Assembly (NCBI GenBank): GCA_902766845.1
Contig: CACXFD010000050.1
Coordinates: 1 to 6,661 of the forward strand
Direction: 5' to 3'
From: an uncultured Lachnospiraceae bacterium
GTDB taxonomy: Bacteria > Bacillota > Clostridia > Lachnospirales > Lachnospiraceae
DNA length: 6,661 nucleotides
Position 1 is the stretch's first letter. Each line of letters begins with the position of its first letter. Below, piece by piece: positions 1 to 6,629 of this stretch. The notes under the pieces are model-generated. The model saw only the letters and a list, made by a program, of their open reading frames with translations. It was not told where the DNA came from and did no database searches. Both the position numbers and the translations under genes were made by a program.

Positions 1-3000
1 CATACGGCTTCGCGTATTCCGCAAGGTCCCGGATCTTTGGCGGCGGCGTGAAGCGCGAGCTCTTTTCGAACGCGTCCGAGGCCGCCCCGCGAAGGTATTC
101 CATCAGCGCGATGCCGGCGTTGCACAGGCGCGCGGTGCTGCGTTTGGAGCCCAGATAATCGGCCTTGAAGTTGGCGTTGTGGAACGAATACAGGAAGAAG
201 TCCAGCAGGTCGGGCATCACGGCTTCCGCGCCTTCGGCCTCCAAAAGGTCCACCAGGTGGTTGTTCGCGATCGGCGAGAATTTGACGAGGATCTCGCCGA
301 CGATGCCGACCCGCGGCTTTGTCACGCTCTCGTCGAGGGGCAGCTCATCGAACTCCCGGACGATCTCGCGGATGTTGCGGCGGAATTCCGACATCGACGG
401 ATGCGGCTTTTCCAGGGAGCGGATGCAGATCTGCTCCCATTTTTCATGCAGGGCGTTCGCGCTGCCGGCCACGGCTTCGTAGGGCCGCGTGCGGTAGAGC
501 ACGCGCATGAAGACGTCGCCGTAGATCAGGGCCATAATGGCCTTCTTGAGCAGAGGGAGCGAATAAGTGAAGCCCGAATTGGTCTCGAGGCCCTGCACGC
601 TGATCGAGATGACCGGGATGTGGCCCATGCCGGCTTTTTCGAGCGCGCGGCGGATGAAGCCGATGTAATTGGACGCGCGGCAGCCGCCGCCGGTCTGCGT
701 GATGAAGACCGCGACCTTATTAAGGTCATACCGGCCGGATAGCAGGGCTTCCATGATCTGTCCGGTCACGATCAGGGACGGGTAACAGGCGTCGTTGTTC
801 ACGTATTTGAGGCCCGCGTCCACGGCTGAGCGGTTCTCGCCCGGCAGCACCTCCACGTGATAGCCGCACGAGGAGATGGCCTTCTCGATCAGGCTGAAGT
901 GGATCGGAGACATCTGAGGGCTCAGGATCGTATAGCCCTGCTCCTTCATCTCCTTCGTGAACTCATGGCGCACGTAGGAGGCGGAGCGGACCTTGCGCTC
1001 ATAATGTCGGCGCTTTCTCACGCCGAGGGCGGAGATCAGCGAACGGATCCGGATCCGCGCGGCGCCGAGGTTGTTGACCTCGTCGATCTTGAGGACCGTA
1101 TAGATCTTGCCCGAGCCGGTCAGGATGTCGCTGACCTGGTCGGTGGTGACCGCGTCCAGCCCGCAGCCGAACGAGTTGAGCTGGATCAGGTCCACGTCCT
1201 CGCGGGTCTTGACGAAGCTGGCCGCCGCGTAGAGGCGGGAATGGTACATCCACTGGTCCATCGCGATGGTGGGACGGTCCACGGTGCCCAGGTGCGAGAC
1301 CGAATCCTCGGTCAGCACGGCCAGTCCGAGCGAGGTGATCAGCTCGGGGATGCCGTGGTGGATCTCCGGATCGATGTGGTAGGGGCGGCCGGCCAGTACG
1401 ATGCCGTGGCGGCCGGTCTCCTGCAGGTACGCGAGGACTTCCTCGCCCTTCTTCTGCATGTCCGCGCGGCTCGCGAGCAGCTCCTGCCAGCCGGCGCGGG
1501 CCGCCTCGCGCGTCTGCGCGGCCGGGATGCCGAATTCTTCCTTCATGACGCGGACCAGGCGGTCCGTCAGGATCTTCTCATCCGTGAAAGCCATGAACGG
1601 GCTGATGAACCGGACATGTTCGGTCTTCAGCTCTTCGACGTTGTTCTTGATGTTCTCGGCGTAGGAGGTCACGATCGGGCAGTTGTAGTGGTTCTGCGAG
1701 TCTTTGACCTCGGCGCGCTCGTACGGGATGCAGGGGTGGAAGATGGTCTTCACGCCCTGACGGATCAGCCAGGTGACATGGCCGTGCGCGAGCTTGGCCG
1801 GATAGCATTCGGATTCCGACGGGATCGATTCGATGCCGAGCTCATAGAGCTTGCGCGACGAGGCAGGCGAGAGCACGACCGAGAACCCGAGCCGCCGGAA
1901 GAAGACGGCCCAGAACGGGAAGTCTTCATACATGTTCAGGACGCGCGGGATGCCGATCTGCCCGCGGGGCGCTGCGGAGAGCGGGAGCGGCTCGTAGTCG
2001 AAGATCCGCTTCAGCTTGTATTCGAACAGATTCGGGATCTGCTCCTTATTCTTTTCCAGGCCCAGGCCGCGCTCGCAGCGGTTGCCGGAGATGTAGCTGC
2101 GGCCGCCGTCGAACCGGTTGACGGTCAGCAGGCAGTGATTGTTGCAGCCCTGGCAGCGGGTCATCTTCGTGGTGTAGGAAAGGTTCAGGATCCGGTCCAG
2201 ATCCAGCATCGTCGTCTCCTGGCCCTCGTAGCGGTCGCGCGCGACCAGGGCCGCGCCGAACGCGCCCATGATCCCGGCGATGTCGGGACGGACCGCGTCG
2301 CATCCCGCGATGCGCTCGAAGGCCCGCAGGACCGCGTCGTTATAGAAGGTGCCGCCCTGGACCACGATCCGCTTTCCGAGGTCCGCCGCGTTCGAGATCT
2401 TGATGACCTTGAACAGCGCGTTCTTGATCACCGAATAGGCCAGGCCGGCGGAGATGTCCGCGACCGTGGCGCCTTCCTTCTGCGCCTGTTTGACGTTGGA
2501 GTTCATGAAGACCGTGCAGCGCGTGCCCAGGTCGATCGGGGCCGGCGCGTACAGGGCCTCCTTCGCAAAATCCCGGACTGAATAGCCGAGGGAGCCAGCG
2601 AAGGTCTCGATAAAGGAACCGCAGCCCGAGGAGCAGGCCTCGTTCAGCTGGACGCTGTCGACGGTGCCGTCCTTGATGCGGATGCATTTCATATCCTGGC
2701 CGCCGATGTCGAGGATGCAGTCCACCTGCGGATCGAAGAACGAGGCGGCGTAATAGTGCGAGACCGTCTCGACCTCGCCCTCATCGAGCAGGAAGGCGGC
2801 CTTGATCAGCGTTTCGCCGTAGCCGGTGGAGCAGGAGCGCACGATGCGCACGCCCTCCGGCAGCAGGCCTTTGAGCTCTCCGACCGCGCGGATGGCCGTC
2901 GCGAGCGGGCTGCCGTTATTGTTGTCATAGAAGGACCAGAGCAGCTCCCCGTCCTGCGAGACGAGGGCCAGCTTCGTGGTCGTGGAGCCCGCGTCGATGC

Positions 3001-3958
3001 CGAGATACGCGTCGCCCCGGTAGGAGGCCAGGTCCCGCTTGCCCACCTGATGGCGCGCGTGGCGCGCCTGAAAGTCCGCGTATTCCTCCGGCGAGGCAAA
3101 GAGCGGCGACAGGCGCTGGATCTCGAAGTCCATCTTGATGTGGGAACGCAGCCGGCGCGCGAGATCCGCGAGGTCGACCGTGACCTTCTCGTCCGCGGAC
3201 ATGGCCGCGCCGACGGCCGCGAACAGATGCGAGTTCTCGGGCACGATGGCGGTCTCTTCCGTCAGGCCCAGCGTGCGCACGAAAGCCTGCCGCAGCTCGG
3301 GCAGGAAGTGGAGCGGCCCGCCGAGGAAGGCCACGTGGCCGCGAATCGGCTTGCCGCAGGCCAGACCCGAGATGGTCTGATTGACCACGGCCTGGAAGAT
3401 GGAGGCGGCCAGGTCTTCCTTGGTGGCGCCTTCGTTGATCAGGGGCTGGATATCGGATTTCGCGAACACGCCGCAGCGCGCCGCGATCGGGTAGATCGCT
3501 TTATAGTGGGCAGCGTAATCATTCAGGCCGCTCGCGTCTGTTTTCAGGAGCGAGGCCATCTGGTCGATGAAGGAGCCGGTGCCGCCCGCGCAGATCCCGT
3601 TCATGCGCTGGTCCAGCCCGCCGGTGAAGTAGATGATCTTGGCGTCTTCGCCGCCCAGCTCGATCGCGACGTCGGTCTGGGGCGCGTTCTTCTTGAGCGC
3701 GGTCGCGACCGCGACGACTTCCTGCACGAACGGGATCCCGAGGTGGCGGGAGATCGTGAGGCCGCCTGAGCCCGTGATCCGGGGCCGGACCGTGACCTCG
3801 CCGACCGTCATCGAGGCTTCGGTCAGGATCTTCGCGAGGGTCTCCTGGATGTTGGCGTAGTGGCGTTCATATTTTCCGAACAGGAGCCGGCCCTCCTCAT
3901 CGAGCAGGGCGGCCTTGACGGTGGTGGAACCGATATCGATACCGAGACGGATCTGCAT
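1..3958 (-). CDS. Giant 2-hydroxyacyl-CoA dehydratase activase-like protein (tandem BadF/HgdC domains + DUF2229 + D-component-like region), C-terminus cut off
   Basis: The frame is open for 1319 codons from an ATG at 3958 and runs off the left edge; family members are about 1400 residues or slightly more, so probably only the extreme C-terminus is missing. Domain order seen: a first ASKHA-type activase domain (about residues 1-300) opening with GIDIGSTTVKAALL, with the Fe-S cysteines expected from HgdC at C123 (NGICAGGTGSF) and C162 (ARCGVFAKSD); a second activase domain (about 317-580) opening with GIDAGSTTTKLALV, with C442 (NEACSSGCGSF) and C481 (GTRCTVF); a cysteine cluster C602, C605, C609, C628; a DUF2229-type region from about residue 668 (IGIPRVLNMYEDFPFW) with C718, C743 and C760; then a region resembling the dehydratase D component with C932 (NSFGCGLDAVTTDQV), C1058 and C1093 (QTGGGCRASNY). 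In the known family, HgdC-type activators use ATP to push one electron from a [4Fe-4S] cluster into a (R)-2-hydroxyacyl-CoA dehydratase. The substrate and actual activity of this fused form are not established. No membrane segment or signal peptide is visible, so it is cytoplasmic. It is divergent from the rhomboid-like gene and has its own promoter and RBS. Confidence 0.9.
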   Translation of the reverse strand, partial: MQIRLGIDIGSTTVKAALLDEEGRLLFGKYERHYANIQETLAKILTEASMTVGEVTVRPRITGSGGLTISRHLGIPFVQEVVAVATALKKNAPQTDVAIELGGEDAKIIYFTGGLDQRMNGICAGGTGSFIDQMASLLKTDASGLNDYAAHYKAIYPIAARCGVFAKSDIQPLINEGATKEDLAASIFQAVVNQTISGLACGKPIRGHVAFLGGPLHFLPELRQAFVRTLGLTEETAIVPENSHLFAAVGAAMSADEKVTVDLADLARRLRSHIKMDFEIQRLSPLFASPEEYADFQARHARHQVGKRDLASYRGDAYLGIDAGSTTTKLALVSQDGELLWSFYDNNNGSPLATAIRAVGELKGLLPEGVRIVRSCSTGYGETLIKAAFLLDEGEVETVSHYYAASFFDPQVDCILDIGGQDMKCIRIKDGTVDSVQLNEACSSGCGSFIETFAGSLGYSVRDFAKEALYAPAPIDLGTRCTVFMNSNVKQAQKEGATVADISAGLAYSVIKNALFKVIKISNAADLGKRIVVQGGTFYNDAVLRAFERIAGCDAVRPDIAGIMGAFGAALVARDRYEGQETTMLDLDRILNLSYTTKMTRCQGCNNHCLLTVNRFDGGRSYISGNRCERGLGLEKNKEQIPNLFEYKLKRIFDYEPLPLSAAPRGQIGIPRVLNMYEDFPFWAVFFRRLGFSVVLSPASSRKLYELGIESIPSESECYPAKLAHGHVTWLIRQGVKTIFHPCIPYERAEVKDSQNHYNCPIVTSYAENIKNNVEELKTEHVRFISPFMAFTDEKILTDRLVRVMKEEFGIPAAQTREAARAGWQELLASRADMQKKGEEVLAYLQETGRHGIVLAGRPYHIDPEIHHGIPELITSLGLAVLTEDSVSHLGTVDRPTIAMDQWMYHSRLYAAASFVKTREDVDLIQLNSFGCGLDAVTTDQVSDILTGSGKIYTVLKIDEVNNLGAARIRIRSLISALGVRKRRHYERKVRSASYVRHEFTKEMKEQGYTILSPQMSPIHFSLIEKAISSCGYHVEVLPGENRSAVDAGLKYVNNDACYPSLIVTGQIMEALLSGRYDLNKVAVFITQTGGGCRASNYIGFIRRALEKAGMGHIPVISISVQGLETNSGFTYSLPLLKKAIMALIYGDVFMRVLYRTRPYEAVAGSANALHEKWEQICIRSLEKPHPSMSEFRRNIREIVREFDELPLDESVTKPRVGIVGEILVKFSPIANNHLVDLLEAEGAEAVMPDLLDFFLYSFHNANFKADYLGSKRSTARLCNAGIALMEYLRGAASDAFEKSSRFTPPPKIRDLAEYAKPY

Positions 3959-3964
3959 AAGGCA

Positions 3965-3973
3965 TCTTCCTTT
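3965..3973 (-). promoter_or_regulatory. Ribosome binding site of the giant activase-like gene
   Basis: On the minus strand the bases read AAAGGAAGA, with the AGGA core about 9 bases before the ATG at 3958. This supports that start; the GIDIGSTT motif then falls at the expected place only a few residues from the N-terminus. Confidence 0.7.
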
Positions 3974-4006
3974 CACGAGTACGGCGCAAAGGCCATAATC
4001 TTTGCT

Positions 4007-4035
4007 ATCATACCACGTTTGAGAGGAAAAGGCAA
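4007..4035 (-). promoter_or_regulatory. Sigma-A-type promoter of the giant activase-like gene
   Basis: On the minus strand there is a -35 box TTGCCT (4030-4035; four of six consensus bases), a 17-base spacer and a -10 box TATGAT (4007-4012). The spacer ends in TGG, giving an extended -10. The predicted start of transcription near 4000 leaves a leader of about 40 bases. The assignment rests on consensus matching only. Confidence 0.65.
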
Positions 4036-4048
4036 ATCCCGGGCGGAC

Positions 4049-4081
4049 CGGAGCCGGCCCGGAGCCGGCACGGAGCGGTCA
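4049..4081. repeat. Three tandem copies of an 11-bp GC-rich repeat between two divergent promoters
   Basis: Copies start at 4049, 4060 and 4071. The first two read CGGAGCCGGC plus one variable base; the third is degenerate (CGGAGCGGTCA). GCCGGC is itself a palindrome and occurs in copies one and two, and a wider dyad GACCG (4046-4050) / CGGTC (4076-4080) frames the array. The array lies upstream of both -35 boxes, 13 bases from one and 8 from the other. That would suit a shared operator, but in a GC-rich genome it could also be low-complexity sequence. Confidence 0.5.
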
Positions 4082-4089
4082 AGTCACCT

Positions 4090-4118
4090 TTGACAAATGC
4101 GGTGGATTCTCCTATACT
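4090..4118 (+). promoter_or_regulatory. Near-consensus sigma-A promoter of the rhomboid-like gene
   Basis: A perfect -35 box TTGACA (4090-4095), a 17-base spacer and a -10 box TATACT (4113-4118; five of six consensus bases). It sits in one of the few AT-richer stretches of the window. Transcription would start near 4125, leaving a leader of about 90 bases before the ATG at 4215. This is the strongest promoter match in the window. Confidence 0.8.
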
Positions 4119-4144
4119 GTAAAAGACGGATCATGCCCCCGAAA

Positions 4145-4198
4145 GGCGGGCGGCACCGGTCCGATGACCCGCCGCCGCGGCCGTCCGCGCCGGGCGGG
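4145..4198 (+). promoter_or_regulatory. Leader with two mutually exclusive hairpins upstream of the rhomboid-like gene
   Basis: GGCGGG (4145-4150), CCCGCC (4168-4173) and GGCGGG (4193-4198) form an A-B-A' arrangement. The middle segment can pair with either outer one, six G-C or C-G pairs each. The second pairing ends four bases before the AGAGGAG ribosome binding site (4202-4208), so it could affect translation. No known riboswitch class is recognised, and base composition alone favours such pairings. Confidence 0.35.
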
Positions 4199-4214
4199 AA
4201 AAGAGGAGATCTTC

Positions 4215-5075
4215 ATGAACCTGATCACCCGCTGGGAACGCAAATACGGGAAATACGCGATCCGGAACCTGATGCTGTACATCATCATCCTGTACGGCGT
4301 CGGCTTTATCCTGAATCTCGTCAACCCCGACTTCTTCCCGGATTATCTGTCCTTCAGCGTGCCGGCCATCCTGCATGGCCAGGTCTGGCGCCTCGTGACG
4401 TTTTTGATCCAGCCGCCGTCCTATGACATCCTGTATTTCCTGATCGCGATGTATCTGTATTATATGCTCGGCACGCAGCTCGAGCGCACCTGGGGGAGCT
4501 TCCGGTTCAACCTGTATTTCATCCTCGGCGTGATCGGCCATATCCTGGCCGGCTTCCTGCTGTGTTTCCTGTTCCGGTACGATATCTCGCTGACCACGGG
4601 CTACCTGAACCTGTCGCTGTTCTTCGCCTTCGCGGCCACGTATCCGGACCTGCAGTTCCTGCTGATGTTCGTGATCCCGATCAAGGCGAAATGGCTGGCC
4701 GTGATTGAGGGACTCGTCTACGGATACATGATCGTCACGTCGCTGATCGCGCACGACTGGGCCACCCCGATCCTGATCCTGCTGTCGCTCCTGAACTTCA
4801 TCGTGTTCTTCCTGATGACGCGCAATGTCCGCAAGACGGCTTCTCAGACCGCGCGCCGGACCGCCCGCCGCGTGGTCTACCAGGCCCGTGTGAAGGAAGG
4901 ACAGGCTGCGTCCCCGCAGGGCGGGAAGACACGGCACCGCTGCGCGGTCTGCGGGCGCACCGAGGCGGACGGGGCGGATCTCGAGTTCCGGTTCTGCTCG
5001 AAGTGCGAAGGCTCCTACGAATATTGCCAGGACCATCTGTATACGCACCAGCACGTGAAGAACGGGCAGGCCTGA
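4215..5075 (+). CDS. Rhomboid/derlin-like multi-pass membrane protein with C-terminal zinc-binding tail, probably not a protease
   Basis: 286 residues from the ATG at 4215, chosen because AGAGGAG lies 6 bases upstream; an in-frame ATG at 4164 has no ribosome binding site and would add a 17-residue arginine-rich extension. About six hydrophobic helices are visible (about residues 17-36, 71-86, 98-120, 128-156, 160-180, 183-201). Rhomboid-fold signatures include GQVWRLVTFLIQP (55-67), the classic loop-1 WR motif, and GTQLERTWGSFRF (86-98), the usual Gly/Glu/Gly pattern. The catalytic GxSG serine motif is missing: the matching helix reads GYLNLSLFFAFA (129-140). No histidine is placed to complete a dyad (EGLVYGYMIV, 165-174). 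After the membrane part comes a basic linker (203-226), then a Cys/His module: C243-x2-C246, C261-x2-C264, C271, H274, with H278 and H280 nearby, likely binding one or two zinc ions. The role is unknown; a pseudorhomboid that binds or stabilises membrane proteins is a guess from family knowledge. Confidence 0.85.
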   Translation: MNLITRWERKYGKYAIRNLMLYIIILYGVGFILNLVNPDFFPDYLSFSVPAILHGQVWRLVTFLIQPPSYDILYFLIAMYLYYMLGTQLERTWGSFRFNLYFILGVIGHILAGFLLCFLFRYDISLTTGYLNLSLFFAFAATYPDLQFLLMFVIPIKAKWLAVIEGLVYGYMIVTSLIAHDWATPILILLSLLNFIVFFLMTRNVRKTASQTARRTARRVVYQARVKEGQAASPQGGKTRHRCAVCGRTEADGADLEFRFCSKCEGSYEYCQDHLYTHQHVKNGQA

Positions 5076-5117
5076 CACGGGACGGAAAAGGCGGCGCGGG
5101 ACCGGGTGCGTTTTCGG

Positions 5118-5146
5118 TTGTGAACGGCGTAAAAAAGTGATATGAT
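5118..5146 (+). promoter_or_regulatory. Promoter of pyrH-frr with extended -10
   Basis: A -35 box TTGTGA (5118-5123; four of six consensus bases), a 17-base spacer and a perfect-spaced TATGAT -10 (5141-5146) preceded by TGA, giving an extended -10. It lies in an AT-rich patch starting 43 bases after the rhomboid-like stop codon. I saw no terminator between that stop and this promoter, so read-through from upstream is also possible. Confidence 0.7.
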
Positions 5147-5156
5147 AAAAAGAGCC

Positions 5157-5170
5157 CCGGGACAGCCCGG
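5157..5170 (+). promoter_or_regulatory. Small stem-loop in the pyrH leader next to the ribosome binding site
   Basis: CCGGG (5157-5161), a four-base ACAG loop and CCCGG (5166-5170) form a five-pair hairpin. It starts about five bases after the predicted transcription start and ends three bases before GGAGGTG. It may stabilise the short leader or tune translation, but it may be incidental. Confidence 0.35.
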
Positions 5171-5173
5171 AGC

Positions 5174-5187
5174 GGAGGTGGATCTTG
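5174..5187 (+). promoter_or_regulatory. Ribosome binding site that fixes a TTG start for pyrH
   Basis: GGAGGTG (5174-5180) lies at normal spacing before TTG at 5185. The product from this TTG begins MKQRRVLLKLSGEAL, which matches the family's usual N-terminus. No ATG or GTG start exists nearby in frame, and the next in-frame methionine, at residue 73, falls after the essential glycine-rich loops. Confidence 0.85.
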
Positions 5188-5889
5188 AAACAGAGAAGAG
5201 TGCTGCTCAAGCTCAGCGGAGAAGCGCTGGCTGGAGAGAAGAAGACCGGTTTTGACGAGGCCGTCTGCCGCGGCGTCGCGCTGCAGGTCAAGGACGCGGC
5301 GGAAGCCGGCGTGCGGATCGCCATCGTGATCGGCGGCGGGAATTTCTGGCGCGGCCGGACATCGGACGCCATCGACCGCTCCAAGGCGGACCAGATCGGC
5401 ATGCTGGCCACGGTCATGAACGCGCTGTACGTATCGGAGATCTTCCGGTCCGTCGGCATGGAGACCGCGGTATATACGCCGTTTGCCTGCGGCGGCATGA
5501 CGAAGCTGTACGCCAAGGATGACGCGGACGCGGATCTGGAGGCCGGAAAGATCGTCTTCTTTGCCGGCGGGACCGGCCATCCGTACTTTTCGACGGATAC
5601 CGCGGTCGCGCTGCGCGCGGTGGAGATGGGAGCGGACGAGATCCTGCTCGCGAAGGCCGTGGACGGCGTCTACGACGCGGATCCCAAGAAGGACCCGAAC
5701 GCGAAGAAATATGACCGGATCAGCCTGTCGCAGGTGCTCGAGGAGCGCCTCGGCGTGATCGACCTGGCAGCTACCATCCTGTGTCTGGAGAACCATATGC
5801 CGCTGGCGGTCTTCGGCCTGGAGGGAGAGGACGCCATCCGCAGGGCTTTGGCCGGCGAGATCACCGGCACCGTGGTGACCGCGGACTGA
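5185..5889 (+). CDS. pyrH: UMP kinase (uridylate kinase)
   Basis: Transfers phosphate from ATP to UMP, giving UDP for RNA, DNA and cell-wall precursor synthesis; a cytoplasmic, usually hexameric enzyme of the amino acid kinase fold, distinct from eukaryotic UMP/CMP kinases. The 234-residue length is normal for bacterial PyrH. Seen motifs: KLSGEAL (9-15, phosphate-binding start), GGGNFWRG (50-57), R65 and D69 followed by GMLATVMNAL (72-81, UMP site), GTGHPYFSTDTA (129-140, nucleotide and phosphate binding), AKAVDGVYDADP (156-167, ATP site) and VIDLAA (191-196). All expected landmarks are present, so it should be active. Translation starts at TTG, which may moderate its level. It has its own promoter and is followed by frr 157 bases downstream on the same strand, a widely conserved pairing. 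rpsB-tsf, which commonly precede it, are absent here. In many bacteria the enzyme is inhibited by UTP and activated by GTP; this cannot be judged here. Confidence 0.97.
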   Translation: MKQRRVLLKLSGEALAGEKKTGFDEAVCRGVALQVKDAAEAGVRIAIVIGGGNFWRGRTSDAIDRSKADQIGMLATVMNALYVSEIFRSVGMETAVYTPFACGGMTKLYAKDDADADLEAGKIVFFAGGTGHPYFSTDTAVALRAVEMGADEILLAKAVDGVYDADPKKDPNAKKYDRISLSQVLEERLGVIDLAATILCLENHMPLAVFGLEGEDAIRRALAGEITGTVVTAD

Positions 5890-6046
5890 AACAGCCGCGG
5901 CAAGCGGGTGTAGCCGCATCCGTCCATGACCGGACGTAAGGACGGCCGGACAGAACGGCGGAAAAGACTGCGCAGGCCGCCGGATCATCGTAAGAGACCG
6001 CACATCATTCAGATAGAGCGAAGAAGGAAAAAGGAGGGGTTTACTC
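5890..6046 (+). other. Structured pyrH-frr intergenic spacer without a gene
   Basis: The 157-base spacer holds no supported gene and no hairpin followed by a T run, so cotranscription of pyrH and frr is likely. It is rich in inverted repeats: GCGGC/GCCGC (5897-5901 with 5913-5917), CGTCC/GGACG (5921-5925 with 5932-5936) competing with CCGTCC/GGACGG (5920-5925 with 5940-5945), and CGGCGG/CCGCCG (5956-5961 with 5977-5982) enclosing the palindrome CTGCGCAG (5968-5975). It ends in an unstructured purine-rich stretch containing the frr ribosome binding site. No convincing promoter was seen inside. Confidence 0.45.
6031..6037 (+). promoter_or_regulatory. Full-consensus ribosome binding site of frr
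   Basis: AAGGAGG sits 9 bases before the ATG at 6047, inside a purine-rich run (6021-6039). It is the strongest Shine-Dalgarno sequence in the window, fitting a highly expressed translation factor, and it fixes the frr start. Confidence 0.85.
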
Positions 6047-6601
6047 ATGGATGAATTCGTGATGCAGTTTGAGGAGAAGATGCAGAAGACGCTGAAGTCG
6101 CTGGATTCGGAATTCGGCTCCATCCGCGCGGGCCGCGCGAACCCGCATGTGCTGGACCGCATCCGCGTGGATTATTACGGAACGCCCACGCCCATCCAGC
6201 AGGTCGCGAACGTGTCGGTGCCCGAGGCCCGGCTGATCCAGATCCAGCCCTGGGACCGCGGTACGCTCAAGGCCATCGAGAAGGCCATCCTGACCTCGGA
6301 TCTCGGCATCAACCCGACGAACGACGGCAGCATGATCCGTCTGGTGTTCCCGGAGCTGACCGAGGAGCGCCGCAAGGAGCTCGCGAAGGAGGTTCGCAAG
6401 AAGGGCGAGGCCGCAAAGGTCGCGATCCGCAACATCCGCCGGGACGCCAACGAGCTCACCAAGAAGAGCCAGAAGGCCGGCGAGATCACCGAGGACGATC
6501 AGAAGCGCGACGAGGCCGATATTCAAAAGCTGACGGAGAAATACATCGGTGAAGTGGACAAGGCCGTGGAAGTCAAGACGAAGGAGATCATGACGGTCTG
6601 A
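6047..6601 (+). CDS. frr: Ribosome recycling factor
   Basis: After termination, this factor works with EF-G to split the 70S post-termination complex so that ribosome, mRNA and tRNA are reused; it is cytoplasmic and essential in most bacteria. The 184 residues match the usual length of about 185. The two-domain layout is visible: a first helix of the three-helix bundle (about 1-30), the small beta-rich domain II (about 31-103) with GSIRAGRANPHVLDRI (24-39), YYGTPTPIQQVANV (43-56) and IQPWD (66-70), then the two long charged helices (104-184). The latter contain RNIRRDAN (128-135), with the conserved Arg pair at 131-132 that corresponds to the functionally critical Arg132 of the E. coli protein. 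Nothing is missing or unusual. It follows pyrH on the same strand, most likely in one transcript, and a strong hairpin begins 29 bases after its stop codon. Confidence 0.98.
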   Translation: MDEFVMQFEEKMQKTLKSLDSEFGSIRAGRANPHVLDRIRVDYYGTPTPIQQVANVSVPEARLIQIQPWDRGTLKAIEKAILTSDLGINPTNDGSMIRLVFPELTEERRKELAKEVRKKGEAAKVAIRNIRRDANELTKKSQKAGEITEDDQKRDEADIQKLTEKYIGEVDKAVEVKTKEIMTV

Positions 6602-6629
6602 CCCGCATGGATCTTTACAATGGCTGGCC

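Noticed and set aside
857..2581. A 574-codon open frame on the plus strand, with further long ones at 179-742 and 2756-3769
   Set aside because: All lie opposite the giant activase-like gene. The translations are Arg/Asp/Val/Leu-rich, lack recognisable domains and ribosome binding sites, and are explained by GC-rich codon usage leaving the complementary strand free of stops.
4164..4214. Upstream in-frame ATG that would extend the rhomboid-like protein by 17 residues
   Set aside because: There is no Shine-Dalgarno sequence in front of it, whereas the ATG at 4215 has AGAGGAG at good spacing. The extra residues are an Arg/Gly run encoded by the structured leader.
4097..4426. A 109-codon plus-strand frame, including a possible short upstream ORF from the ATG at 4133
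   Set aside because: It has no ribosome binding site and overlaps the start of the rhomboid-like gene in another frame. The Pro/Arg-rich product has no recognisable features.
5076..5117. Possible terminator between the rhomboid-like gene and pyrH (GAAAA ... TTTTC)
   Set aside because: The matching arms are only five A/T-rich pairs with a large GC-rich loop, and there is no stable stem followed by a T run.
4131..5516. A 461-codon minus-strand open frame, and another at 4798-6162
   Set aside because: They run antisense across the rhomboid-like gene, the pyrH promoter, and pyrH up to the frr start. The protein sequences are low-complexity and charged, with no family resemblance, and the sense genes are well supported.
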